From NCBI GenBank assembly GCA_024695725.1, contig JAILHQ010000041.1, positions 1 through 11,692 on the forward strand: 11,692 nt of DNA, in the 5' to 3' direction. Shown one piece after another: positions 1 to 5,290 of the stretch. The position numbers and the translations under genes are program-made. Numbering within the stretch: the first letter of the stretch is position 1; the number at the start of each line of letters is the position of its first letter. Source of the DNA: Cyanobacteria bacterium RUI128. Lineage in GTDB: Bacteria > Cyanobacteriota > Vampirovibrionia > Gastranaerophilales > Gastranaerophilaceae. Under the pieces are notes generated by a model. The model was not told the DNA's origin and did not search any database. It worked only from the letters and a program-made list of their open reading frames with translations.

Positions 1-30
1 AAAGAAGAATTACAGATTAATTTGAGGTAA
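1..30 (+). other. Possible 3' end of an upstream gene
   Basis: Frame 1 is open from the window edge and reads KEELQINLR before a TAA at 28-30. It could be the last codons of a gene preceding tpiA. Nine residues are too few to identify or to prove coding. The rest of the leader, to 144, holds C-rich tracts and the tpiA promoter. Confidence 0.2.
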
Positions 31-77
31 ACATTCTTCATATCACATCTCCCCTCATTTACCCCTATATCCCCCGC

Positions 78-106
78 TTGCTCAAAAACTATGTTTATCC
101 TAGACT
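78..106 (+). promoter_or_regulatory. Candidate sigma70-type promoter of tpiA
   Basis: TTGCTC (78-83) and TAGACT (101-106) are separated by 17 nt. Transcription would start near 113 and give a leader of about 32 nt carrying the AAGGAG ribosome binding site at 132-137. Both boxes deviate from consensus, so the call rests on spacing and position. Confidence 0.4.
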
Positions 107-144
107 AGAAGGGTAATATATTGCACTTAAAAAGGAGAAAAAAT

Positions 145-927
145 ATGAGTAGAAGACCTATTATGGCTGGAAATTGGAAGATGCACAATTTATTAAACGA
201 TTCAGCATCATTAACACTTGGTATTTTAGACGGCGTAAAAGATTTAAACGAATCTCAGATGCCTGAAGTAATAATTGCACCGACTTTCACATCGTTGGCA
301 CTTGTTTCAAGACTGATTAAGGACAGTTCAAAGGTTGCTTTGGCTGCTCAAAACTGCCACTGGGAAGCTAAAGGTGCTTTCACCGGTGAAGTTACCGTTG
401 AAATGTTAAAGGATCTCGGTTGTTCATATATTATCATCGGCCACTCTGAAAGAAGACAATACTTCTCAGAAACTGATGAAATGATTAACAAGAAGGCAAG
501 AGCTATCTTAGCAGGCGGATTATTACCTATCATCTGCTGTGGCGAAACTCTTGAACAAAGAGAAGCAGGCGTTACGGATGAACACATTGCAAGCCAGATT
601 AGAGCAGCATTATCAGGTTTAACAAACGAAGAAATTGCTAAGTCAGTTATCGCTTACGAACCTATCTGGGCTATCGGCACAGGCAAAACTTGTGATGCAG
701 TTGAAGCAAACAGAGTTATCGCTATGATAAGAAACGTTGTTAAGGAAATTTCTGACAGCGCAACAGCTGACTCTATCAGAATCTTGTACGGCGGTTCAGT
801 AAAACCTGCAACAATTGAAGAACAAATGTCAATGTCAGACATCGACGGTGCTTTAATCGGCGGTGCAAGCTTAAAGGCTGACAGTTTTAATGAAATTATT
901 ACTAACTCAATGAAGGTTGTAGTATAG
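145..927 (+). CDS. tpiA: Triosephosphate isomerase
   Basis: This cytoplasmic glycolytic enzyme interconverts dihydroxyacetone phosphate and glyceraldehyde-3-phosphate. The 260-residue product has the normal length of a full (beta/alpha)8 barrel. Visible hallmarks are AGNWKMH with N10 and K12, the catalytic histidine in IIIGHSERR (H100), the catalytic glutamate in AYEPIWAIGTGK (E172) with the flexible loop following it, and the phosphate-binding YGGS (about 215-218) and GG (about 239-240) motifs. All catalytic residues are present. The ATG at 145 is chosen because AAGGAG lies 7 nt upstream; an in-frame TTG at 121 would lie ahead of this SD and is rejected. A strong terminator follows 23 nt after the stop, so the gene is probably transcribed alone or as the last gene of a unit. 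Phosphoglycerate kinase or GAPDH genes, frequent tpiA neighbours, are not visible here. Confidence 0.98.
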   Translation: MSRRPIMAGNWKMHNLLNDSASLTLGILDGVKDLNESQMPEVIIAPTFTSLALVSRLIKDSSKVALAAQNCHWEAKGAFTGEVTVEMLKDLGCSYIIIGHSERRQYFSETDEMINKKARAILAGGLLPIICCGETLEQREAGVTDEHIASQIRAALSGLTNEEIAKSVIAYEPIWAIGTGKTCDAVEANRVIAMIRNVVKEISDSATADSIRILYGGSVKPATIEEQMSMSDIDGALIGGASLKADSFNEIITNSMKVVV

Positions 928-950
928 TTAATAATTAAAAAATACAGACA

Positions 951-983
951 AAGGACTGAGAAAAATCTTCTCAGTCCTTTTTT
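951..983 (+). terminator. Intrinsic terminator of tpiA
   Basis: A perfect 12-bp stem (951-962 with 968-979) closes a 5-nt loop, and its 3' arm runs into six T residues (978-983). The adjacent upstream A-run makes the stem partly symmetric, but the T-run favours + strand termination. It isolates tpiA from smpB, only 16 nt further on. Confidence 0.93.
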
Positions 984-987
984 ATTA

Positions 988-993
988 TATAAT
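988..993 (+). promoter_or_regulatory. Candidate -10 box giving a leaderless smpB mRNA
   Basis: A perfect TATAAT lies between the tpiA terminator and smpB, with exactly 6 nt (TTAAGT) before the ATG at 1000. Initiation at the usual distance would fall on or next to the A of the start codon. No convincing -35 is seen at 16-18 nt spacing, where the terminator stem lies. TATAAT also arises often by chance in AT-rich DNA. The alternative is read-through from tpiA. Confidence 0.4.
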
Positions 994-999
994 TTAAGT

Positions 1000-1446
1000 A
1001 TGGGACGAAAAATAATACATACGAATAAAAAGGCCTTTCACGATTACACAATCCATGAAAAATACGTTGCGGGGATTGTGCTGACCGGTACTGAAATAAA
1101 ATCAGTCAGAAGAAATGCCGTTAATCTCAAAGACAGCTACGCCAGAATAGAAAAGGGCGAAGTATTTTTGTACGGCTGTCACATTTCCCCGTACGAGCAG
1201 GGCAACAGATACAACCATAAACCTGACCGGGTAAGAAAGTTATTATTAACCAAGAAAGAGATATTAAAACTTGATATCAAGATAAAAAAAGAAGGTTACA
1301 CCATAGTACCTACCGAAATGTTCCTTCAGGACGGGCTTGCGAAGCTTGAGATAGCCTTAGGCAAAGGTAAGAAGTTATATGACAAGCGTGAAGACATGGC
1401 AAAAAAATCCCAGATGAGAGACATACAGAGAGGGATAAGAAAATAA
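1000..1446 (+). CDS. smpB: SsrA-binding protein SmpB
   Basis: SmpB binds the tRNA-like domain of tmRNA and delivers it to stalled ribosomes for trans-translation. The 148-residue product has the usual length and shows the family motifs in order: [14 protein letters not shown] (24-37), [10 protein letters not shown] (59-68), [12 protein letters not shown] (72-83), then [10 protein letters not shown] (122-131), followed by the basic C-terminal tail that enters the empty mRNA channel. The ATG at 1000 gives the standard N-terminus. No Shine-Dalgarno sequence precedes it; a TATAAT ending 6 nt before the ATG suggests a leaderless transcript. The gene sits directly behind the tpiA terminator. The tmRNA gene itself is not seen in this window. 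A GC-rich hairpin element lies about 25 nt downstream. Confidence 0.98.
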   Translation: MGRKIIHTNKKAFHDYTIHEKYVAGIVLTGTEIKSVRRNAVNLKDSYARIEKGEVFLYGCHISPYEQGNRYNHKPDRVRKLLLTKKEILKLDIKIKKEGYTIVPTEMFLQDGLAKLEIALGKGKKLYDKREDMAKKSQMRDIQRGIRK

Positions 1447-1468
1447 CATAGTAGGTAACACATATATA

Positions 1469-1537
1469 ATGACGGAGAACGCTCATTTTATTTATGCGGG
1501 CACCAGTGTGCCGTGGTTAGCGTCTCCGCCATATTAA
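1469..1537 (+). other. GC-rich structured element or 22-codon small ORF downstream of smpB
   Basis: About 60 nt are clearly richer in GC than their surroundings. CGGAGA (1473-1478) pairs with TCTCCG (1523-1528), and CGCT (1480-1483) pairs with AGCG (1519-1522). Inside is a second hairpin, GGCAC (1499-1503) with GTGCC (1508-1512) around CAGT. No T-run follows on either strand, so an ordinary intrinsic terminator is not indicated. The same bases form a + strand ORF from ATG 1469 to TAA 1535, 22 residues beginning MTENAHFIYAG and ending VPWLASPPY. No strong SD precedes it; GTAGGTAA lies about 11 nt upstream. It could be a small RNA, a 3'-UTR structure of smpB, a microprotein or a repeat element. 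It lies between convergent genes. Confidence 0.45.
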
Positions 1538-1541
1538 AAAC

Positions 1542-1772
1542 TTATGCTACATAGTTTAAGGGTTGGGTAGGGTTTTTCTTTCCGCCAAATAGTGAAGATA
1601 TTCTTTCTTTCACATTTACCAGTGTTTCATAAATTTCCTGATTAGATAAACCTTCATTTATTCTGGCTTTGGGAACAGATGTGCAGGTAACTTGCGGTTT
1701 TGACGTACAGCTTGCCGGCAAAATGTCCTTTGAAGTAAAACTAAACCCGCTAATCGGATATGTCACTTTCAT
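1542..1772 (-). CDS. Small tagged protein of unknown function (76 aa)
   Basis: I do not recognise this protein. It begins MKVTYPISGFSFTSKD and so carries the F-T-S tag shared with two other proteins in this window. A Cys/Thr/Ser/Pro-rich stretch follows (about 18-35). A predicted helix with NQEIYETLVNVKERISSLFGG (about 44-64) comes next, then a short polar tail. There is no signal peptide or membrane segment. ATG 1772 is preferred because GAGGTG (1779-1784) lies 6 nt upstream; an in-frame GTG at 1781 overlaps that SD and is rejected. A good promoter lies upstream (1823-1850). The gene converges on smpB and the structured element. Confidence 0.7.
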   Translation of the reverse strand: MKVTYPISGFSFTSKDILPASCTSKPQVTCTSVPKARINEGLSNQEIYETLVNVKERISSLFGGKKNPTQPLNYVA

Positions 1773-1822
1773 AACAAACACCTCGTTTTAGACCACACCT
1801 TTATTATAAATTTAAAGCCGTC

Positions 1823-1850
1823 ATTATACAAGCCTAAAAATCAATACCAA
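1823..1850 (-). promoter_or_regulatory. Promoter of the 76-aa tagged protein
   Basis: On the - strand, TTGGTA (1845-1850) and a perfect TATAAT (1823-1828) are 16 nt apart. Initiation near 1816 would give a leader of about 45 nt containing the GAGGTG ribosome binding site. The remaining stretch to 1962 is AT-rich and shows no gene and no clear terminator for the flavin reductase gene. Confidence 0.55.
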
Positions 1851-1962
1851 TAAGGTTTTAAGGGCTGTTTAAAGTGTACGTTTTACAATTCAATTCGCCG
1901 TAAATTAGATATAATAAGATTTTATTTTTATGTCATAAGGATATATTATTTTTAATTTACTA

Positions 1963-2457
1963 CTAACCGAGGTAAGTAGGTGCCTTTTTCGGACTGTTAC
2001 CTTTTTTAACTTTATGGTAATAAGCGTACGTCATAGGGGTTTTAGCCTCGTCAATAATTTCCCCGTCAAGAATTTTCCCGATGAAAATTGTATGGGTTTC
2101 GGTATCTAATTTATCAACAACCTCACAAATAAGATACCCTGCTGCATTTTTCACGACAGAAAGCCCGTTTACGTCAATTGTTTCGATTTTCTCAAATTTA
2201 TTCCGATCTCTTCCTGACTGGAAACCCAGGAAAGCTATTGTATTCATTTCCGTATCTTCAGCAAGGATTGAGATTGCAAACTTTTTATTCTTTTCCATGC
2301 ATTCATGCGTGAAATTTTCGTGGTTCATACTGACTGCAACGGTATCGTAGGTAACCTGAATAATACTGTTGGCGATACAACCTACGGCTCTGTCACCGTC
2401 AAGGGTTGATACTGCGTAAACACCATAAGACAAACTTCTTAAAACATTTTTATTCAT
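1963..2457 (-). CDS. Flavin reductase-like FMN-binding protein
   Basis: The 164-residue product fits the flavin reductase-like domain family (split-barrel FMN proteins such as flavoredoxin and the N-terminal domain of high-molecular-weight rubredoxins). Supporting features are an N-terminal LRSLSYGVYAVST, then GCIANSIIQVT, the GFQSGRDRNKF segment (78-88) and THTIFIGKI (121-129), where the conserved His-x-x-Phe-x-Gly of the barrel lies. It probably binds FMN and reduces it or passes electrons with NAD(P)H; the true partner cannot be told. No rubredoxin domain is fused. ATG 2457 has AGGAG (2465-2469) 7 nt upstream. It lies 43 nt behind baiN, another flavoprotein, and may be co-transcribed or use the candidate promoter at 2481-2509. 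Confidence 0.85.
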   Translation of the reverse strand: MNKNVLRSLSYGVYAVSTLDGDRAVGCIANSIIQVTYDTVAVSMNHENFTHECMEKNKKFAISILAEDTEMNTIAFLGFQSGRDRNKFEKIETIDVNGLSVVKNAAGYLICEVVDKLDTETHTIFIGKILDGEIIDEAKTPMTYAYYHKVKKGNSPKKAPTYLG

Positions 2458-2480
2458 ATTTAAACTCCTGATTTTTTATA

Positions 2481-2509
2481 ATTATATACCCTTCTTTTTA
2501 TCAGCACAA
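2481..2509 (-). promoter_or_regulatory. Candidate internal promoter for the flavin reductase gene
   Basis: On the - strand, TATAAT (2481-2486) lies 17 nt after TTGTGC (2504-2509), which overlaps the last codons of baiN. The -35 matches only in TTG. The -10 is part of a palindromic TATAATTATA (2477-2486). It would allow expression separate from folK-baiN. Confidence 0.35.
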
Positions 2510-3652
2510 TCCGCGGGAGGCTATGTATGCGGTTGACCAGCAATTCTGAAGGTTAAAACCGCCGCAGAAACCGTCAACATCAATCACTTCACCGCAGAAA
2601 AACATTCCTTCAACTTCTTTTGATTCCATTGTTTTCGGGTTTATTTTATCAAGTGATACCCCGCCTGCGGTCACCGTTTCCCCGTCTTTTTGGGTTGATT
2701 TCACTGTTATTTCGAATTCTGACAAAGTTTTTACAACTAAATCTCTTGTTTTACCGTCAGTTCTGTGCGCTTTAAGCTCCGGATTTATATTTGCACGTGT
2801 CAGGATATATTCCGCAAATTTATGCGGTATAAAATCTGACAAAATATTTTTCAGAAACTTATGCGGGTTATCGTTTAATATCAGCTGTAATGTCGGAGCA
2901 TCAAGGTCAGGACAAAAATTGAATGACAGATTATACGGCATCTTTTCTCTTGCCTTCAGGGCAGAAAGTTTATAAATCAATGGACCTGACATTCCAAAGT
3001 GAGTAAATAGAAGATTGCCCGACAAACCTGTTTCGTTGTTCAGTACATTTTTTACCGTTGTTCCCATAAGTTCTTTAAAATTATTGACAGTTACAAGACC
3101 GACAAGTGAGGGTTTAGGCTCAATTATTGCAACACCAAGCCTTTTAATCATATCATATCCTGCGCGTCCTCCGGTTGAAACAACTATTTTGTCAAAATTG
3201 TAGGAATTCATATCTGTAACAACTTTAAAACAGTTTTGTTGTTTTTCTATGCGGAGAGCTTTTTCTTTAATAAACCTGCAGGAGGATAAGGCGGATAATA
3301 ACTTATCCCTGACTTCAGCAGAGGAATCTGACAGGGGAAATATTCTTCCGTCATCCTGAGTGTAAGTTTCTATTCCTATATTGTTAAAGAAATCGAGAGT
3401 ATCTGAAGTCGAGAACTGTGAAAATACCGAATAGAGAAACTTTTCTCCGCGCGGATAATTTTTAGCCAATTCTCTGAAATCAAACTCTGCATGCGCAAGA
3501 TTACAACGTCCTCCGCCAGTCGGCAAAATTGTCCTCAGAGGTCTGCCCGAATCAATCAGCGAAACCTTCATTCCCGCATTACAAAGGAAATAAGCACACG
3601 CACAACCCGCAGGGCCTGCACCTATAATACCGATATCAGAACCTTGTGCCAT
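2501..3652 (-). CDS. BaiN/YhiN (HI0933) family FAD-dependent oxidoreductase
   Basis: This 383-residue flavoprotein belongs to the HI0933/YhiN family, which databases label variously as BaiN or 'aminoacetone oxidase family'; its general substrate is not established. The N-terminal Rossmann FAD-binding motif GAGPAG is at 11-16, GGGRCN at 46-51, then DDGRIFPLSD. In the C-terminal half are LFTHFGMSGP, a TAGGVSLDKINPKTMESK segment and the FAD-contacting GEVIDVDGFCGGFNLQ. These are the family hallmarks, complete and in order. Two starts are possible: ATG 3652 gives the usual compact N-terminus before the GxGxxG motif and overlaps folK by 17 nt, while ATG 3676 adds eight residues and overlaps by 41 nt. 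Neither has a strong SD, which suggests translational coupling to folK. Bile-acid activity should not be assumed from the BaiN name. Confidence 0.92.
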   Translation of the reverse strand: MAQGSDIGIIGAGPAGCACAYFLCNAGMKVSLIDSGRPLRTILPTGGGRCNLAHAEFDFRELAKNYPRGEKFLYSVFSQFSTSDTLDFFNNIGIETYTQDDGRIFPLSDSSAEVRDKLLSALSSCRFIKEKALRIEKQQNCFKVVTDMNSYNFDKIVVSTGGRAGYDMIKRLGVAIIEPKPSLVGLVTVNNFKELMGTTVKNVLNNETGLSGNLLFTHFGMSGPLIYKLSALKAREKMPYNLSFNFCPDLDAPTLQLILNDNPHKFLKNILSDFIPHKFAEYILTRANINPELKAHRTDGKTRDLVVKTLSEFEITVKSTQKDGETVTAGGVSLDKINPKTMESKEVEGMFFCGEVIDVDGFCGGFNLQNCWSTAYIASRGLC

Positions 3653-4148
3653 ACAAACAAACCGATTCAGGGTCATCTATCTCATCATATAGATCAGAAA
3701 TTGTTTTCTTTAAAACAGGATGAACGTATGCCGGAGCCACTTCAAGCATAGGCACAAGAACAAAAGCACGTTCGTGAGCGTGCGGATGCGGGATAGTCAA
3801 ATCTATACCGTTTTCGTGTTCATCAATAATCTTATCGTCATAGAACAAAATATCAATATCAATTGTTCTATCGTTATATCCCGATTCATCCCCTCTTCGT
3901 CTGCCAAGCTGAGTTTCAACTCTTCTGCAGACTTTTAGCAATTCTTCAGGGTAATAAGTTGTAGAAATAATCAAAACAGCATTAACAAACCAGTTATCTG
4001 TTTTAAAATTCCAGGGTTCTGTTTCATAAAATGATGATGTACTGACTATCTTGATTTTTTCATCACCTGAAAGGAGGCTTGTTGCCTGCTGCACAAAACC
4101 TACTCTATCACCTAAATTAGAACCTAAACTTAAGTACGCAATTGACAT
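3636..4148 (-). CDS. folK: 2-amino-4-hydroxy-6-hydroxymethyldihydropteridine pyrophosphokinase
   Basis: HPPK transfers pyrophosphate from ATP to 6-hydroxymethyl-7,8-dihydropterin in folate synthesis. The 170-residue product starts with the canonical YLSLGSNLGDR (5-15). It continues with FYETEPW (40-46) and NWFVNAV (52-58) around the pterin pocket, the arginine-rich ATP loop RRVETQLGRRR (75-85), the Mg-binding DRTIDIDIL with D97 and D99 (93-101), and PHPHAHERAFVL (120-131). All catalytic elements are present. The ATG at 4148 opens directly on the family N-terminus and has no SD; the promoter lies so close that the mRNA is probably leaderless. The 3' end overlaps baiN. No folP, folB or folE lies nearby. 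Confidence 0.97.
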   Translation of the reverse strand: MSIAYLSLGSNLGDRVGFVQQATSLLSGDEKIKIVSTSSFYETEPWNFKTDNWFVNAVLIISTTYYPEELLKVCRRVETQLGRRRGDESGYNDRTIDIDILFYDDKIIDEHENGIDLTIPHPHAHERAFVLVPMLEVAPAYVHPVLKKTISDLYDEIDDPESVCLYGTRF

Positions 4149-4154
4149 AAGTTA

Positions 4155-4183
4155 ATTTTATAACCTATGACCATGATAGTCAA
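4155..4183 (-). promoter_or_regulatory. Promoter of folK, leaderless geometry
   Basis: On the - strand, TTGACT (4178-4183; 5 of 6 consensus) and TAAAAT (4155-4160; 5 of 6) are separated by exactly 17 nt. Six bases (TAACTT) then precede the ATG at 4148, so initiation at the normal distance from the -10 falls on the first base of the start codon. No SD sequence exists in the interval. Confidence 0.7.
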
Positions 4184-4197
4184 GAATATTACATAAC

Positions 4198-4230
4198 AAA
4201 AAATAAGACAGGGTAAAGCCTGCCTTATTT
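4198..4230 (-). terminator. Intrinsic terminator of the 110-aa tagged protein gene
   Basis: A 12-bp stem (4219-4230 with 4201-4212, one G-U pair) closes a 6-nt loop and is followed on the - strand by a T-run ending at 4198. It lies 18 nt beyond the stop at 4248 and upstream of the folK promoter, so it separates the two units. The + strand copy also ends in a short T-rich stretch. Confidence 0.88.
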
Positions 4231-4247
4231 TATATAAATAATAATTA

Positions 4248-4580
4248 TTAACCTATTGCAGTAAAATCAATTGGCGGAATGTCAGATTTCATTTCAGGCG
4301 CATCATCTATAAATTTTACGTCTTTATCAATTGCTTTAATCGTTCTGAAGATGAAATTATCTGCAGATTTGTCTTTTCCGACGACAACCATACCGTCTTT
4401 ACAGAATCCAAAACCTGCCTGACCTAAAGTCATTTGATTTCTTATATTTTCTACTGAAGCACCTAAACCTTTCAGTTCGAAAGAGCTTTCCAGTGCATCA
4501 ACAAACTTACCGCAATTTTTCATAGATGCTTTAGGGATAATTGTTGATGTAAATGATGGTCTTGATTGAATGTTATTCAT
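4248..4580 (-). CDS. Tagged protein of unknown function (110 aa)
   Basis: I do not recognise this protein. It begins MNNIQSRPSFTSTIIPKAS, carrying the F-T-S tag seen in two other proteins here. A soluble alpha/beta-looking body follows: a helix around 20-40, QMTLGQAGFGFCKDGMVVVGKD as a probable beta-hairpin (about 49-70), a basic stretch with FIFRTIKAIDKDVKFIDD, and an acidic Pro-rich C-terminus. There is no signal peptide. ATG 4580 is supported by AGGAG (4588-4592) 7 nt upstream; a 44-residue upstream in-frame extension is rejected because it reads through the leader, palindrome and SD. It has its own terminator and diverges from the 142-aa coiled-coil gene across a region with two inverted repeats. 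Confidence 0.75.
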   Translation of the reverse strand: MNNIQSRPSFTSTIIPKASMKNCGKFVDALESSFELKGLGASVENIRNQMTLGQAGFGFCKDGMVVVGKDKSADNFIFRTIKAIDKDVKFIDDAPEMKSDIPPIDFTAIG

Positions 4581-4601
4581 AATAAATCTCCTGTATACAT
4601 A

Positions 4602-4624
4602 TTTGTACTTGTATAATGTACAAA
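4602..4624. promoter_or_regulatory. Perfect inverted repeat TTTGTAC-N9-GTACAAA
   Basis: A 7-bp perfect inverted repeat (4602-4608 and 4618-4624) lies 21 nt upstream of the 110-aa protein start, just outside its SD. Its spacer contains TATAAT on the + strand. The symmetry and placement in the leader/promoter region fit an operator for a dimeric repressor or an mRNA hairpin controlling the tagged gene. No regulator gene is adjacent. Confidence 0.4.
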
Positions 4625-4692
4625 CAATTTTTTTTTTGCTATTTTTTATAAAATCAAGACATGTCAAATACATGCGACTATTGCGTTTCAGG

Positions 4693-4713
4693 ATTGTTAA
4701 CTTTTGTAACAAT
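4693..4713. promoter_or_regulatory. Perfect inverted repeat ATTGTTA-N7-TAACAAT
   Basis: Arms 4693-4699 and 4707-4713 are exact reverse complements separated by 7 nt, in the middle of the divergent intergenic region between 4580 and 4790. It may be an operator shared by both genes. Chance AT-rich symmetry is the alternative. Confidence 0.35.
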
Positions 4714-4737
4714 AAGATTAACCTTTGAAATCATCCC

Positions 4738-4767
4738 TTCACAAAAAACTTTATATACATGTAAGAT
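4738..4767 (+). promoter_or_regulatory. Weak candidate promoter of the 142-aa gene
   Basis: TTCACA (4738-4743) and TAAGAT (4762-4767) are 18 nt apart and would start transcription near 4774, about 16 nt before the ATG. The -10 is poor, so other AT-rich hexamers nearby could be used instead. Confidence 0.25.
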
Positions 4768-4789
4768 TAACCCGTAAGGTAAGAGAGCA

Positions 4790-5218
4790 ATGGCAGAAGC
4801 TACATTAAACGAGACCCTGTTATCGTATATTTATCGACGAAATCAGATCAATACACAGATAACTCAGATGCAAAACACGAAGACTCTTGCATCTGCTGAA
4901 ACTGCCGATTTAGCTGACTGGAAAACTGCTAAATATCAGGCTCTCAGAATTGAATGTAAAAATATATTCTCAACAACTTACAAAGATTCATCGTACGTAG
5001 ATTATACACAGATTCCTGAATACACAGAAGAAATTGAGTATATTGATTGTTTCTACGAAGCAGAAGAAGAAGATTTAATGAATTGGGAAAATTCATTAGA
5101 AAACCAAATCACTACTTTATCTGTTGAATTATCAGAAATCAACTCATATATGGAATCTTATAAGACTATGCTCAGCGATAATATCAAGAATGATTATAAC
5201 TACGCTGAGGGTCTGTAA
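4790..5218 (+). CDS. Coiled-coil protein of unknown function (142 aa)
   Basis: I do not recognise a named domain. The protein is acidic and strongly helical: MAEATLNETLLSYIYRRNQI and the following TQITQMQ look like one amphipathic helix (1-30). A linker DLADWKTAKYQALRIE leads to a middle part rich in Tyr and acidic residues (about 58-92). A second long helix, WENSLENQITTLSVELSEI and onward, runs to the end. There is no signal peptide or membrane segment. It may be a cytoplasmic coiled-coil or structural protein, and its repeated pattern of Gln/Asn/Thr/Glu resembles small lineage-specific proteins. The ATG at 4790 has only a weak SD-like AAGG or GAGAG nearby. The gene is monocistronic, with a strong terminator 43 nt after the stop. 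Confidence 0.75.
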   Translation: MAEATLNETLLSYIYRRNQINTQITQMQNTKTLASAETADLADWKTAKYQALRIECKNIFSTTYKDSSYVDYTQIPEYTEEIEYIDCFYEAEEEDLMNWENSLENQITTLSVELSEINSYMESYKTMLSDNIKNDYNYAEGL

Positions 5219-5261
5219 TAAAGATTTTTACTTACCTAATCTTACTAAATCGATATTTATT

Positions 5262-5290
5262 AAGTCGTTCCGTGGAACGACTTTTTTTTT
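5262..5290 (+). terminator. Intrinsic terminator, possibly bidirectional
   Basis: A 9-bp perfect stem (5262-5270 with 5275-5283) with a CGTG loop runs into nine T residues (5282-5290). It ends the 142-aa gene. The TAA of the convergent nucleotidyltransferase gene (5289-5291) lies in the T-run, and on the - strand the same hairpin is followed by a weak T-containing stretch, so it may serve both genes. Confidence 0.93.

Noticed and set aside
121..144. TTG start extending TPI by eight residues
   Set aside because: The extension contains the SD AAGGAG itself, and the family N-terminus begins at the ATG at 145.
1469..1537. Integron attC site or tmRNA behind smpB
   Set aside because: The ends lack the attC core pair (GTTRRRY and RYYYAAC): GTTAGCG violates the purine run. 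No T-arm, acceptor stem or tag-reading frame of tmRNA is present.
2501..3652. Bile-acid dehydroxylation function from the BaiN name
   Set aside because: The HI0933/YhiN family is widespread in bacteria with no bile-acid pathway, and no other bai gene lies nearby.
4581..4712. 44-residue N-terminal extension of the 110-aa protein
   Set aside because: It reads through the SD and palindrome, has a composition unlike a protein, and would bury the tag motif that other tagged proteins carry near their N-terminus.
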